NCBI RefSeq assembly: GCF_039545035.1
Contig: NZ_BAABRO010000006.1
Span: 124,001 to 188,000 of the forward strand
Reading direction: 5' to 3'
Length of the DNA: 64,000 bases
Origin: Novipirellula caenicola
GTDB lineage: Bacteria > Planctomycetota > Planctomycetia > Pirellulales > Pirellulaceae
Shown: positions 48,533-56,975 of the stretch, piece by piece
Position numbering within the stretch: position 1 is the stretch's first letter
Layout of the letters: every line of letters begins with the position of its first letter
The notes under the pieces: generated by a model
What the model saw: the letters and a program-made list of their open reading frames with translations, nothing else
What the model was told of the DNA's origin: nothing
The model's database searches: none
Made by a program: the position numbers and the translations under genes

Positions 48533-48765
48533 GTCGCGCGAATGCGAAGCCGATCGTCGCTCAAACTGAAACGCTGTTCTTCGCTCTCGGCGACGACTTG
48601 GTAGACCAATTCGGTCGTGATCGATTTGCCGCTGGCGTTTGCATTTTTTACCAGTTCTTCGATGTTCGCGTAGCCGTAGGGATCGAGACGGATGCCGATT
48701 GCCTCGGGGTGATGCTTCAGCACGAAGCTTAGATATTTACTGATTTTGGTAAGTCGTTTATTCAT
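48529..48765 (-). CDS. truncated KptA/Tpt1 RNA 2'-phosphotransferase (N-terminal domain only)
   Basis: A 78-residue protein homologous to the first third of KptA, which removes a 2'-phosphate from RNA with NAD. KRLTKISKYLSFVLKHHPEAIGIRLDPYGYANIEELV and RFSLSDDRLRIRA follow the N-terminal winged-helix part; full-length members have ~180 residues. The frame stops right where the family continues with the NAD-binding half (RIRA then a conserved Gln-Gly-His). The usual LRH motif reads LKH. The C-terminal domain is not seen downstream in any frame, so this is either a remnant or a stand-alone domain. Confidence 0.82.
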   Translation of the reverse strand: MNKRLTKISKYLSFVLKHHPEAIGIRLDPYGYANIEELVKNANASGKSITTELVYQVVAESEEQRFSLSDDRLRIRAT

Positions 48766-48833
48766 CGCCGAAAGTTTAACCGAAGAATCGTGTCCGTCTA
48801 TGCCAGCAAGGTCTCATTGGGGCCATCAATGCC

Positions 48834-49466
48834 TCATTGGGGGAGGTACCGTTTTGCCGCTGCGGCAACGAGCACGGGGACGGCGACCGATACCCCTAAC
48901 GCAAGTGGCAGCCATTGATGTCGTTCGGCAAAATCGCCAAAAACCGAGTACGCGATCGCGATGCCAAGATTGCTGAATACGACCGCCGGCAGAAAACGTC
49001 GCCACGACAGTTGGTGGATGCCGGCAATCAACACGCTCGCTTCGGCAAACACCGGCACCGCACGCGTGATGACCAAGACATAGGGGCCGTATCGATCGCT
49101 GATCGTCTGCATTCGCTGTAGATCCTCACCGCTGCTGAACCACAGCGCAAAGGGCTGTCCCCATCGCCGCGCCAAGGCGAATCCAATGATGGCACCTAGA
49201 TTCATGCCGATCCACGTCGCGATCGTTCCACGCCACCACCCGAGTTGCCAACCGCTCAGCGTGCTGACGACGCTCGACGGAATCGGCAGCAGGATATCAG
49301 TAGCCAGCAGTCCGATGATCAGCGTCGCTGTGGCGGCAACCGACGGTGGATCCTCTGCCACGCCACGTAACCAATCCTCCAGTCGACCTCCGAAAAACAG
49401 GAACGGCAGCACCGGAACGAGCAGGACGACACACATCAGCGGCAGCGTGCGAAACAGTTCACGCAT
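48834..49466 (-). CDS. VTT-domain (SNARE-associated/DedA-like) membrane protein
   Basis: A 210-residue integral membrane protein. The ATG at 49466 lies within the tail of the upstream oxidase gene, overlapping by 8 bases; a longer frame from 49526 is less likely. VTT signatures are visible: LLATDILLPIPSSVVSTLSG, NLGAIIGFALARRWGQP, and RAVPVFAEASVLIAGIHQLSWRRFL. DedA/TMEM41-type proteins act as lipid or drug-proton transporters or scramblases in the cytoplasmic membrane. It is in an apparent minus-strand run with the genes on either side. Confidence 0.88.
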   Translation of the reverse strand: MRELFRTLPLMCVVLLVPVLPFLFFGGRLEDWLRGVAEDPPSVAATATLIIGLLATDILLPIPSSVVSTLSGWQLGWWRGTIATWIGMNLGAIIGFALARRWGQPFALWFSSGEDLQRMQTISDRYGPYVLVITRAVPVFAEASVLIAGIHQLSWRRFLPAVVFSNLGIAIAYSVFGDFAERHQWLPLALGVSVAVPVLVAAAAKRYLPQ

Positions 49467-49932
49467 CGGCTGCCGGACTCGCGTTGGGGTGAAGTTCGAC
49501 CTCGTGATACTCGATCGCCCATTCACGCATGAATCGGACTTGCTTGGGATCGATGCGATAGATGATCAGATCGGGATTGTCGATGCTGCCGAGATATTGC
49601 CGTAGCAGCGGATTGTCGTTCCAGATTGATTCCAAGGTCGCTCGGTCATCCACGATTGTGGCAACGCCGGTGATTCGGACTTGATCATGCGTGTCGCTGA
49701 GATAGCAGAGTTCCACATTCGGATTCGCAGCAATCTCTTTTGTTTTGTGATAGCCACGCAAATTGGCCACATAGACGGTGAAACCATCCGTGCGAACCGG
49801 CGACACCGGTCGCAGCCGCGGTTGATCGCCGTCAATGGTTGCCAAGTAGGGAAAGCGATCCTGTTTGATCACATCCAAAGCAAGTCCGCGGACTTCGCCT
49901 GCGGGAATCGGTTTCGGGTGGGGTTTACTCAT
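49459..49932 (-). CDS. pyridoxamine 5'-phosphate oxidase-related flavin protein
   Basis: A 157-residue split-barrel protein. FPYLATIDGDQPRLRPVSPVRTDGFTVYVANLRGYHKTKEI is the flavin-binding signature, and PNVELCYLSDTHDQVRITGVA follows it, as in the PNPOx-like/general stress protein 26 group. Members bind FMN, F420 or haem; true PNPOx is longer. The ATG at 49932 is the second of two in-frame candidates (the other at 49938). Its 3' end overlaps the VTT gene. Role unknown. Confidence 0.88.
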   Translation of the reverse strand: MSKPHPKPIPAGEVRGLALDVIKQDRFPYLATIDGDQPRLRPVSPVRTDGFTVYVANLRGYHKTKEIAANPNVELCYLSDTHDQVRITGVATIVDDRATLESIWNDNPLLRQYLGSIDNPDLIIYRIDPKQVRFMREWAIEYHEVELHPNASPAADA

Positions 49933-49947
49933 TCCCAAATTTCCTTT

Positions 49948-51687
49948 TCATCGCTCTACGTTTTGCGATCCCGATTTTGCATCCGGCACGCATAAGCAAG
50001 TTGCTCCGATGCGGATGTCGGCATCGCTCCACGCGACGCGAAATCGTTCCTCGATCTCTTTGGCGGCCGCCTCGTCGCCTTTCGCTTTCAAACATTGCGA
50101 CAACCCGTACAGCGACCAACCATTTTCAGGCCACAGCGAAAGGTCTTCGCGGTAAACCTGTTCGGCTTCGTCCCATCGCTGGGCAGCAACCAAGACGGCG
50201 CCGAGTGAATGGCGGACCGGCTGAATCCACTCGGGCGGTTCCATGTAAATAAGGTCCGTTTCAGCGGCGACACCCTTTTTTAGCTCCGATATCGCGGTAT
50301 CGATATCCCCTTTTTGGAACGCGATTTCACCCGCCAATGTATGCTCGCCGACTTTTAAAATGTCGTGTGCTTTATTGATCGCTCCTTTTGCATCGCGATC
50401 CACCTTGGCGACGGCCTCGCGGAAAAGCGTTTGTTCGTGTTCAGCGGCTGCGAAGTCTTGTTTGGCCGCCAAGGCGGTCGCTCGAGCAAAACGCCACATC
50501 GCTGTCGTGATCGGCAATTGATCACTTGGCGCAGGCAGCGCGAGCAATTGGTCCCATTGGCCGAACCGGACCATCACTTGGTACTGAATCGACATAAATG
50601 GATCCGCCAACTCAGGCGACTGATTGAGGAACTCTGCGGGAACCGACGCAAGCATTTGTTGTGCTGCTTCGATCGCACGGTCTTGGCGTCCCTGCATCAT
50701 GCAAACGAACGACAGGAAGTGCGGATTGTGGATCATGTAGATCGAATAGAATTTTTGGTGCGGCGAAACTTGGCGATACACTCGGTCAACCTTCATCGAC
50801 ATCTCGTTTTGCTCGGCCGCTTGAGCCCACTTGCCCGTCCGTACGTCGATATGAGCGGGCATGTGAATCATGTGCCCCGAACCAGGCATCAGGGTGCGCA
50901 GGCGATCGGCTGCCGCAGTGGCGCGTTCGGGATGTGGCGATGCTTCCACCGCGTGAATGTACAAATGGTTCGCGCCGGGGTGATTCGGGACGGCGGTCAT
51001 CACGTTTTCAAGCAACTGCAAAACCAGATGCGTTTCCGGTCGTGCTTCGCCCTCGTCGGACCACAAGTCCCATGGGCGTAAATTCATTAGGGATTCAGCG
51101 TACAGTACCGCCACATCATGGTCGTCCGGAAATTGCTGGTGGACTCGCTGCATGGCATCGGCGTAGTCCTTGTTCAGCGTTTCTCGTTCGGCGATGTTTT
51201 CATCAACATTACCACGATAGCGTCGCGCCAATGCATCGATCAGAGCACGTTCGACCGGCGTGCCTAGTTTGCTGTTGGCTTGCGCTTTTTCCAACGCCTG
51301 CCAAGCGGCGATCGAATGCGGTTTGTCCATCGGAGGATTGTTGATGTGAGGTCCATTGCAAAGTGCAATGCCCCACCACGCCATCGCACATTGGGGATCG
51401 TGACGGGCGGCCTCGCGGAAAGAGCGAATCGCTTCGTCATGGTTGAACGCATAGGTGAGATTCAATCCTTGGTCAAAGTATCGCTGGGCCTCCGCCGAAT
51501 CGGTACTGATTTCGCGCGGATGGACGGTGATGCCAACCAGCAACGGGGCCTGGGCCCCAGGCGGTGTCTGGTCGCTGATCGAACCGGGCGATGAGGATGG
51601 ATTCTCTGGATTCGCGTCGTTGGCAAGACCGATTGCGCCAGCAAAAAATACCACCGGCAATAGGCTTAGTAGGTAAGTGCGAAACAT
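49948..51687 (-). CDS. secreted TPR-repeat protein
   Basis: A 579-residue protein with a signal peptide (YLLSLLPVVFFAGAIGLA) and several tetratricopeptide repeats. RYFDQGLNLTYAFNHDEAIRSFREAARHDPQCAMAWWG covers repeat-like segments near residue 75, and HSLGAVLVAAQRWDEAEQVYREDLSLWPENGWSLYGL near residue 500. A strong ribosome site, GAGGAGGA, lies 8-15 bases upstream. TPRs mediate protein-protein contact. A repeated His-Asn-Pro/His segment (MIHMPAHID, YMIHNPHFLSF) suggests a metal or haem site but I cannot prove it. The family is widespread in planctomycetes. Confidence 0.85.
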   Translation of the reverse strand: MFRTYLLSLLPVVFFAGAIGLANDANPENPSSSPGSISDQTPPGAQAPLLVGITVHPREISTDSAEAQRYFDQGLNLTYAFNHDEAIRSFREAARHDPQCAMAWWGIALCNGPHINNPPMDKPHSIAAWQALEKAQANSKLGTPVERALIDALARRYRGNVDENIAERETLNKDYADAMQRVHQQFPDDHDVAVLYAESLMNLRPWDLWSDEGEARPETHLVLQLLENVMTAVPNHPGANHLYIHAVEASPHPERATAAADRLRTLMPGSGHMIHMPAHIDVRTGKWAQAAEQNEMSMKVDRVYRQVSPHQKFYSIYMIHNPHFLSFVCMMQGRQDRAIEAAQQMLASVPAEFLNQSPELADPFMSIQYQVMVRFGQWDQLLALPAPSDQLPITTAMWRFARATALAAKQDFAAAEHEQTLFREAVAKVDRDAKGAINKAHDILKVGEHTLAGEIAFQKGDIDTAISELKKGVAAETDLIYMEPPEWIQPVRHSLGAVLVAAQRWDEAEQVYREDLSLWPENGWSLYGLSQCLKAKGDEAAAKEIEERFRVAWSDADIRIGATCLCVPDAKSGSQNVER

Positions 51688-51938
51688 CGTTCCGTCCTCC
51701 TCAAAAAAAGAAGCGTGATCGGGCCCTTTCTTTCATTCTAGAACTGCACTGCCCCCCATCAATGGAGGGTGGGGTTGCGGTCTGAGGTAGTGCGCAAACT
51801 CAAAGGTTGGACAGGCGTTCCGGACGGTCCTCAATGCGGGATCGCGTCGGCAAGTTGGACGCAGCGAAGGCCGCAAACACTCGCGATTTTAGAAGGGAAA
51901 ACCGCTGACAGGCTGAGCCAATTCCACACAGGTGGAAC

Positions 51939-52325
51939 CTATTCGTGTTGGTTTCGCATGTGGTCGGCGGTGCGTTGAAATGTCATTTTCAAGTGATCAG
52001 CAAGCGGTTTGTTCTCGACACGTTCGTCGATCGCTTGGGTCATGCACAGCATCCATTGATCGCGTTCGCTGTCGCCGATCGGAAACGGTAGGTGTCTCGC
52101 TCGCAGCATCGGATGTCCGTATTGCTGGATATACAACGATGGCCCACCCCAAAACCCCGACAGGAATTTGAACAATTTGTCGCGTGACTCGGTTAGGTCG
52201 TCTGGGTGCATGTCACGTATTGGACGTGCCGCCGGCAATTCGGACATCAGGTCATAGAAACGGTCGACCAGTCCGCGAACCGCCGATTCGCCGCCTAACA
52301 TGCTGTAAATTGTGTCTTCATCCAT
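51939..52325 (-). CDS. truncated haemoglobin, group II
   Basis: A 128-residue globin. MLGGESAVRGLVDRFYDLM starts the B helix, and FLSGFWGGPSLYIQQYGHPMLRARHLPFPIG holds the F-helix proximal His and the group-II Gly-Gly-Pro motif. Trp near residue 90 (DQWMLCMTQA) is the group II G8 Trp. Group II truncated globins bind O2, NO or reduce oxygen. Cytosolic, alone on the minus strand, near a divergent SMP-30 gene. Confidence 0.93.
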   Translation of the reverse strand: MDEDTIYSMLGGESAVRGLVDRFYDLMSELPAARPIRDMHPDDLTESRDKLFKFLSGFWGGPSLYIQQYGHPMLRARHLPFPIGDSERDQWMLCMTQAIDERVENKPLADHLKMTFQRTADHMRNQHE

Positions 52326-52443
52326 CGTGTCGGTTCGTCCTCACTAGACGGCAATGTTGATTCATTTTGGTTGCTTCGTCATCGTTTTGGCTTGCATTGT
52401 TATCAACGACGGTGAATCATGACATCCACCTCCCCACTCGCCA

Positions 52444-53463
52444 ATGGAACTGAAATCCATGCCTGCCCGCTGCCTCGAAAAACTTCCCCCGTTCTCGATT
52501 CTGCTGTTCTCGCTTCTTGCTGGATTGTTTTTTTCATCGGCCGTTGCCGCAGACGATTCGGTGTTTGTCGGTAAGCCGGTCATGTTGCAAGACCATGGTG
52601 CAGGCGAAGGCCCGGTTTGGCATCCACAACTAGGGTTGTTGACCAGCGGCGAAGGGAACATCAATCGCCGTGATCTCGCGGGCAAGACGTCGGTATTTCG
52701 AGCCGACGCCGGATCCAACGGTTTGCTGTTCGATCGCCAAGGCCGGTTGCTGATTTGCGACAACAAACGTCGCCGGGTCGAGCGAATCGAAGCCGATGGA
52801 TCGCTGAATGTGCTGGCCGATTCCTATGAGGGAAGTCGATTCAATCAGCCCAATGACTTGACGATCGACTCGAAGAACCGGATCTACTTTACCGATCCGC
52901 AATACGGGGATCGCAGTGGGATGGAGATGTTGGACGATCAGGGACGCAAAGTCGAAGGGGTGTACCGCATTGATCCCGATGGCAGTGTGACTCGAATTAT
53001 CACGCACGAAGTCGATCGCCCCAATGGCCTGATTGTCACGCCCGATGATCGGTTTCTGTACGTGGCCGACAACAACAACGAACTCGGGGGGGCCCGCAAG
53101 TTGTGGCGGTTCAATCTGAACGCTGACGGGACACCCGATTTGGAAACCCAAACATTGATCCATGATTGGGGGACGACGCGAGGTCCCGATGGGATGAAGT
53201 TGGACCAGCAAGGCCAGCTGTACGTGGCTGCTGGACTGAACAAATCACGCCCGCCGGCTCAAACAGCGGATGGTCCGACCGCAGGCATTTACGTCTTTTC
53301 GCCTGAGGGCAAGCAGATCGATTTTCTGGCAATTCCCCGTGACGAAACCACCAATTGCGCATTTGGAGGGGACGACGGCAAGACGTTGTTCGTGACCGCA
53401 GGAGGGACGTTGTGGAGTGTTCGCACCGCCATCGCCGGCTATCAACTGTTCAGCGGCCAGTAG
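52444..53463 (+). CDS. secreted SMP-30/gluconolactonase-like protein
   Basis: A 339-residue beta-propeller protein of the SMP-30/gluconolactonase/LRE group with a signal peptide ending near AVAA (residue ~36). Repeated blades show DAGSNGLLFDRQGRLLICDNK, NQPNDLTIDSKNRIYFTDP and RPNGLIVTPDDRFLYVADNNN with the metal-binding Glu, Asn and Asp residues. Known members hydrolyse lactones of sugars using a divalent cation. The start may be ATG at 52444 or 52459; the signal peptide survives either. Export indicates periplasmic action on a sugar or aldonate. Confidence 0.9.
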   Translation: MELKSMPARCLEKLPPFSILLFSLLAGLFFSSAVAADDSVFVGKPVMLQDHGAGEGPVWHPQLGLLTSGEGNINRRDLAGKTSVFRADAGSNGLLFDRQGRLLICDNKRRRVERIEADGSLNVLADSYEGSRFNQPNDLTIDSKNRIYFTDPQYGDRSGMEMLDDQGRKVEGVYRIDPDGSVTRIITHEVDRPNGLIVTPDDRFLYVADNNNELGGARKLWRFNLNADGTPDLETQTLIHDWGTTRGPDGMKLDQQGQLYVAAGLNKSRPPAQTADGPTAGIYVFSPEGKQIDFLAIPRDETTNCAFGGDDGKTLFVTAGGTLWSVRTAIAGYQLFSGQ

Positions 53464-53626
53464 TCTCGCGGCCTATGCCATCGACTTAGACGCGGGAAAA
53501 CCCGCAGAACGGCGGGAACACTGCCAAGAGGGGGTTACCAGGATGATCGCCACCGGTGACACTGTGAGATAGACTTGCTGTCTTGCGTGCGTCCGTCTGC
53601 CCTAGCGAAAGTCCGCCCGACTGCCC

Positions 53627-53651
53627 GTAGCGAAAGTCGCCAAGACTTTCG
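53627..53651 (+). repeat. dispersed hairpin repeat family B, copy 4
   Basis: GTAG-CGAAAGTC-GCCAA-GACTTTCG: perfect 8-bp stem, in which one pair is reversed compared with copy 3 (C-G to G-C). A partial half-copy with TAGCGAAAGTC lies 24 bases before it. Confidence 0.8.
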
Positions 53652-53695
53652 GTCCTTCTCTGATGTTGGCCGAAATGTTGCGGGATGAAATGACG

Positions 53696-53750
53696 CAGGC
53701 CAAACACGGGCAGGCCAAAAACGATGCGGGCCAAAAACGGGCGGGCCGAA
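53696..53750 (+). repeat. short degenerate direct repeats
   Basis: Three to four units of the type GGCCAAAAACGG (with spacers of 3-6 bases) in a 55-base stretch. A slippage product is the simplest explanation. Confidence 0.5.
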
Positions 53751-53786
53751 TCGCTTGGCTTGTTTTCGCTACGCGGGCGGTTGCCG

Positions 53787-53809
53787 ATGACAGGCTGGAA
53801 GCCTATCCC
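53787..53809 (-). repeat. dispersed hairpin repeat family A, copy 5
   Basis: Reverse-oriented copy identical to copy 1 in the core. It lies immediately upstream of the rbgA start and could form part of its leader. Confidence 0.75.
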
Positions 53810-53838
53810 CCATTTTCCTTGTTAGTGACGATTCTCTC

Positions 53839-54795
53839 ATGTCCATCCAGTGGTTTCCGGGCCATATGCACAAAGCCCGGCTCGAAATTCAATCGGTGCT
53901 CCCCAAAGTGGACGTGGTCATCGAGGTACTTGATGCGCGGATTCCCTACTCGAGCGAGAACCCGATGCTGGCCGAACTGCGAGGCGACAAGCCTTGTTTG
54001 AAGGTGCTGGCCAAAAGCGACCTTGCCGACGACGCGATGACCGAGGTCTGGATTTCGCATTTCGAAGAATCGGTGGGTGTCCGCGCCCACGCGGTCACGA
54101 CCGAAGACGTGCCTACGATTCGGCGTTTGAAACACATCGTTGCCAAGATGGTGCCGCATCGCGCGGGCATGACGATCACCGCGATGATCGTTGGCATTCC
54201 CAATGTCGGTAAATCAACGATCATCAATTTTTTGGCGAACCGAAAGATCGCCAAAACGGGGAACACGCCCGCAGTCACTCAGCAACAACAACGGGTCAAC
54301 ATTGGCGACAGCGTCGCGCTGTTGGATACGCCCGGCGTGCTGTGGCCGAACGTGCATAATGTGAACAGCGGTTACCGGTTGGGCTTGGTTGGTTCCATCA
54401 AAGACACCGCGATGGATTACGCTGACATCGGTTTCTTTGGGGCTCGCTACTTGGCCGCGAATTATCCCGAGCGGTTGATGCAGCGGTACGATTTAACTTC
54501 AGTGCCTGGCACTGATTTAGAGCTGATCGAAGCGATCGGCCGCCGCCGAGGTTGTCTTGGCAAAAGCAATCTCGTCGACATCGATCGGGCCTCGCGGATT
54601 TTGGTGAACGACATTCGTGCCGGTGAACTTGGGCGTTTGACGCTCGAGACACCTGAATTGATGCAACGCGAGCAGCTGCAAACGGCGAAGTTGATTGCGG
54701 AGAAAGAAGAGGCGTCTAAAGAAAAGGATGCAAAACGGAAAAAGCGATTTCGCGACAAGCAGCGTGCTCAACGCAAGTCCCGCGAGATGAGATGA
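53839..54795 (+). CDS. rbgA: ribosome biogenesis GTPase RbgA/YlqF
   Basis: A 318-residue circularly permuted GTPase for maturation of the 50S subunit. The G4 motif AKSDLAD near residue 59 comes before G1 (VGIPNVGKSTI near 118) and G3 (LDTPGVLWP near 158), the order typical of the YlqF family. The N-terminal IQWFPGHMHKARLEIQ is diagnostic. The C-terminal Lys/Arg-rich tail (KDAKRKKRFRDKQRAQRKSREMR) is longer than in B. subtilis and should contact rRNA. The gene is probably transcribed alone. Confidence 0.95.
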   Translation: MSIQWFPGHMHKARLEIQSVLPKVDVVIEVLDARIPYSSENPMLAELRGDKPCLKVLAKSDLADDAMTEVWISHFEESVGVRAHAVTTEDVPTIRRLKHIVAKMVPHRAGMTITAMIVGIPNVGKSTIINFLANRKIAKTGNTPAVTQQQQRVNIGDSVALLDTPGVLWPNVHNVNSGYRLGLVGSIKDTAMDYADIGFFGARYLAANYPERLMQRYDLTSVPGTDLELIEAIGRRRGCLGKSNLVDIDRASRILVNDIRAGELGRLTLETPELMQREQLQTAKLIAEKEEASKEKDAKRKKRFRDKQRAQRKSREMR

Positions 54796-54828
54796 ACTGA
54801 TTGACCCGCTTTCTTCGACAGTCCCGAT

Positions 54829-55542
54829 ATGATTCCAGATCTTTCCGACAAGACAAATGCCCTCGTTCTCTCGTACATGGGCATTCGACGCGCGATTGGT
54901 GTTAGCGGATTCTTGTTGCCAATCATACTAGGCCCCGTCGGTTGGCTGTTTTTTGGAATCGATTTTCAAGACAACATCAGCAGCTATTATCACACAGCGC
55001 TGCGTGACATCTTCGTCGGCACGATGTGTTCGATCGGAGTCTTCTTGTTCTGTTATCGGGGGTACGACCGGATCGAAAGCTGGACTGCGAATCTAGGCTG
55101 CGTTTCCGCATTGGGTGTTGCGTTGTTTCCGTTGGACCCCAACAGTGACCCGCTGTATCAGAAGTCGTTGATCGGTTACTTGCATTCGATCAGCGGCGGG
55201 GTGTTCTTTTTGACACTAGCCACTTATTCGCTGTTTCATTTCCCGAGTTCTAAAAAGACCAACCGCGAAATCGAGCCGCATGAAGCCGAGCGGAATTTTG
55301 TTTACCGGGCCAGCGGGATTGTGATCTTGTTGAGCATGGCTGCGATGGGAGGCTATCTGTTCCTGATTTCGCCGCAGTGGAAACAGACATTGAACGAATA
55401 CAACTTTTTGTTTTGGATGGAATGGATTGCGGTTTGGGCATTTGCCTCGGCGTGGTTAACCAAGGGGCGAACGATCATCGCCGACATCGCTGTGGATTTG
55501 ATGGCGATCCCTCACCAATTGTTGATGAAACGCGCCAAGTAA
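54829..55542 (+). CDS. integral membrane protein
   Basis: A 237-residue protein with about six membrane helices (FLLPIILGPVGWLFFG, DIFVGTMCSIGVFLFCY, LIGYLHSISGGVFFLTLATYSLF, IVILLSMAAMGGYLFLI and others). Two charged features are notable: His in SYYHTALRD after helix 1, and GYLHSISGG. The pattern is reminiscent of DUF998- or ceramidase-like membrane proteins, but the motifs are not enough to assign one. It follows rbgA by 33 bases and might be cotranscribed. Function unknown. Confidence 0.65.
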   Translation: MIPDLSDKTNALVLSYMGIRRAIGVSGFLLPIILGPVGWLFFGIDFQDNISSYYHTALRDIFVGTMCSIGVFLFCYRGYDRIESWTANLGCVSALGVALFPLDPNSDPLYQKSLIGYLHSISGGVFFLTLATYSLFHFPSSKKTNREIEPHEAERNFVYRASGIVILLSMAAMGGYLFLISPQWKQTLNEYNFLFWMEWIAVWAFASAWLTKGRTIIADIAVDLMAIPHQLLMKRAK

Positions 55543-55633
55543 ATCGCAATCGTCAACATCCGACGGTTCGCTGGCGTAAAATGAATTGGTTGTCTTTGAT
55601 ATCTCGCTATATTCGAATCAAGAGTCCGATCCG

Positions 55634-56632
55634 ATGAACCCGCAGACCAACCCGCTGATGAAGTCGCCAGTCAATCCCATGCTGGATCGTCGCCAATTTG
55701 CGATCGGCAGCGCCGCGTTTCTAGGCGGATGGCTGATGCCGGGGACGCCGTCTTTGTTTGCCGAAGAACCGAGTCTGCAGCAGAAACGGCTGGTTTTGTT
55801 GGGGCTGAACGCGTTGGCGCGAGCGCCCGAGATGAATTATTTTGCCGATGGACATCGAGGGGCTGCGATGATCTCGGCACACATGATGTGTGTTAACAAT
55901 GATCTCGATGACGCGGCCGCCACTCGGATTGTCCAGTTGTTTGATCGAAATTGGGCGCCAACAAAGTTGTGCGAGCCGTTCCCGGAAGGCGATCCTGTGC
56001 CTGACGCGGCCCAGCAAGTAGGCAAGGCACTTGCCGAAAACAGCGGGGTGCTGCGCGAGGTGGGCCACGATGCAATTTTTGCAATGCATGCGATCAAGGC
56101 GTTTCGTATGCTGCCCGAAGCGGCGACACCGCAGCGAGTCGAAGGCGTCTGCAATCTGATTCGTGCGTTCAAACCGTGGCGAGATGTCGAACCCGACGAG
56201 GATATCGATCCGCCCCCGTTCACCGATTCGGTCGCCGCCTCAAAATTTGTGTTGCAGGAAGCAAGTGACGCCATCGATCGCTTTGTCGGATTCGGACAAG
56301 GCTTCGCCGGACACATGTTGACGTTCGGCCAATCGCTTATCGAGATGGCTGCGATGGGCGACGCCGAGTGGGCCGAAAGCTGCCGTGTCGCGTTTCGAAA
56401 ATACGTGACCGTGACGCGGCAAGGTCCCGATTCGACCAGCCGCAAAATTGCCGATCATAAACTTAGCGACCTGCGACCCAACCAGGCTCGCTATTGGCAA
56501 CAGCGAGGGGACAAATCGCTCGGTATCGGTCATGTCTTCAAATACCCCTACGCCTACTACGACCTGCTAGCGAGGGCCAACGACCCGGAGCTCGCGAAAA
56601 CGCTCGATGCCAAAGCCTATCAGTTGTTTTAA
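55634..56632 (+). CDS. Tat-exported protein of unknown function
   Basis: A 332-residue protein with a twin-arginine type signal: LDRRQFAIGSAAFLGGWLMPGTPSLFA, Arg-Arg-Gln-Phe followed by a hydrophobic stretch. The rest is helical with pairs such as MMCVNNDLDDAAATRIVQLFDRNW and HAIKAFRMLPEAA. It matches no family I can name. The ATG at 55634 is used; the longer frame from 55586 lacks a better ribosome site. A hairpin CCCATCT/AGATGGG follows the stop. Confidence 0.68.
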   Translation: MNPQTNPLMKSPVNPMLDRRQFAIGSAAFLGGWLMPGTPSLFAEEPSLQQKRLVLLGLNALARAPEMNYFADGHRGAAMISAHMMCVNNDLDDAAATRIVQLFDRNWAPTKLCEPFPEGDPVPDAAQQVGKALAENSGVLREVGHDAIFAMHAIKAFRMLPEAATPQRVEGVCNLIRAFKPWRDVEPDEDIDPPPFTDSVAASKFVLQEASDAIDRFVGFGQGFAGHMLTFGQSLIEMAAMGDAEWAESCRVAFRKYVTVTRQGPDSTSRKIADHKLSDLRPNQARYWQQRGDKSLGIGHVFKYPYAYYDLLARANDPELAKTLDAKAYQLF

Positions 56633-56640
56633 GTGGGCGG

Positions 56641-56662
56641 CCCATCTGCTTCTGTAGATGGG
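56641..56662 (+). terminator. possible hairpin after the Tat protein gene
   Basis: CCCATCT-GCTTCTGT-AGATGGG forms a 7-bp stem nine bases after the stop, but the following bases are G-rich rather than T-rich, so intrinsic termination is doubtful. Confidence 0.35.
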
Positions 56663-56691
56663 GGGATCGTGGGGGCTTCCTAGATGCGGTT

Positions 56692-56796
56692 TGTCAACGC
56701 ATTTGCGTTTTGTAGCGACGCTCGCCACAGCGCTGGTACGCGTGGCTGGTCACCGTGCAAATGCGGATCACCACCTTCTGGCGAAGGTAGCTACGA
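56692..56796 (+). repeat. dispersed long repeat family C, copy 2
   Basis: Aligns with 19134-19254. It keeps AACGCATTTGCGTTTT, GCTCGCCA, ATGCGGATCACCACC and CTGGCGAAGGTAGCTAC; the end segment is inverted relative to the left end. Confidence 0.65.
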
Positions 56797-56975
56797 GAGA
56801 ATTATTACCGCATCCGCTGTCCGCTGTGGCTCAGTCGGCGATGTCGCAAATCGTTAAAGGGTTGACGCAAATTGTCCTCGACACAAGCCGTTTTTACGCC
56901 ATAATAGGTGTCCTGCCTTGCTTGCAAGGTCCCGCCGTATCCATTCCCGCCCACCCGTGACGCAATTCATTTGAC

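Larger units (their letters stand above)
53464..53838. other. 375-base intergenic region with repeats
   Basis: No gene. It contains a family B hairpin (53627-53651), degenerate direct repeats (53696-53750) and a family A hairpin (53787-53809) ending 29 bases before the RbgA start. Confidence 0.55.
56633..56975. other. 340-base intergenic region with repeat
   Basis: No gene. A hairpin lies at 56641-56662, and a family C repeat covers about 56692-56796. The remaining 180 bases before the cytochrome gene should hold its promoter, not identified. Confidence 0.5.
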
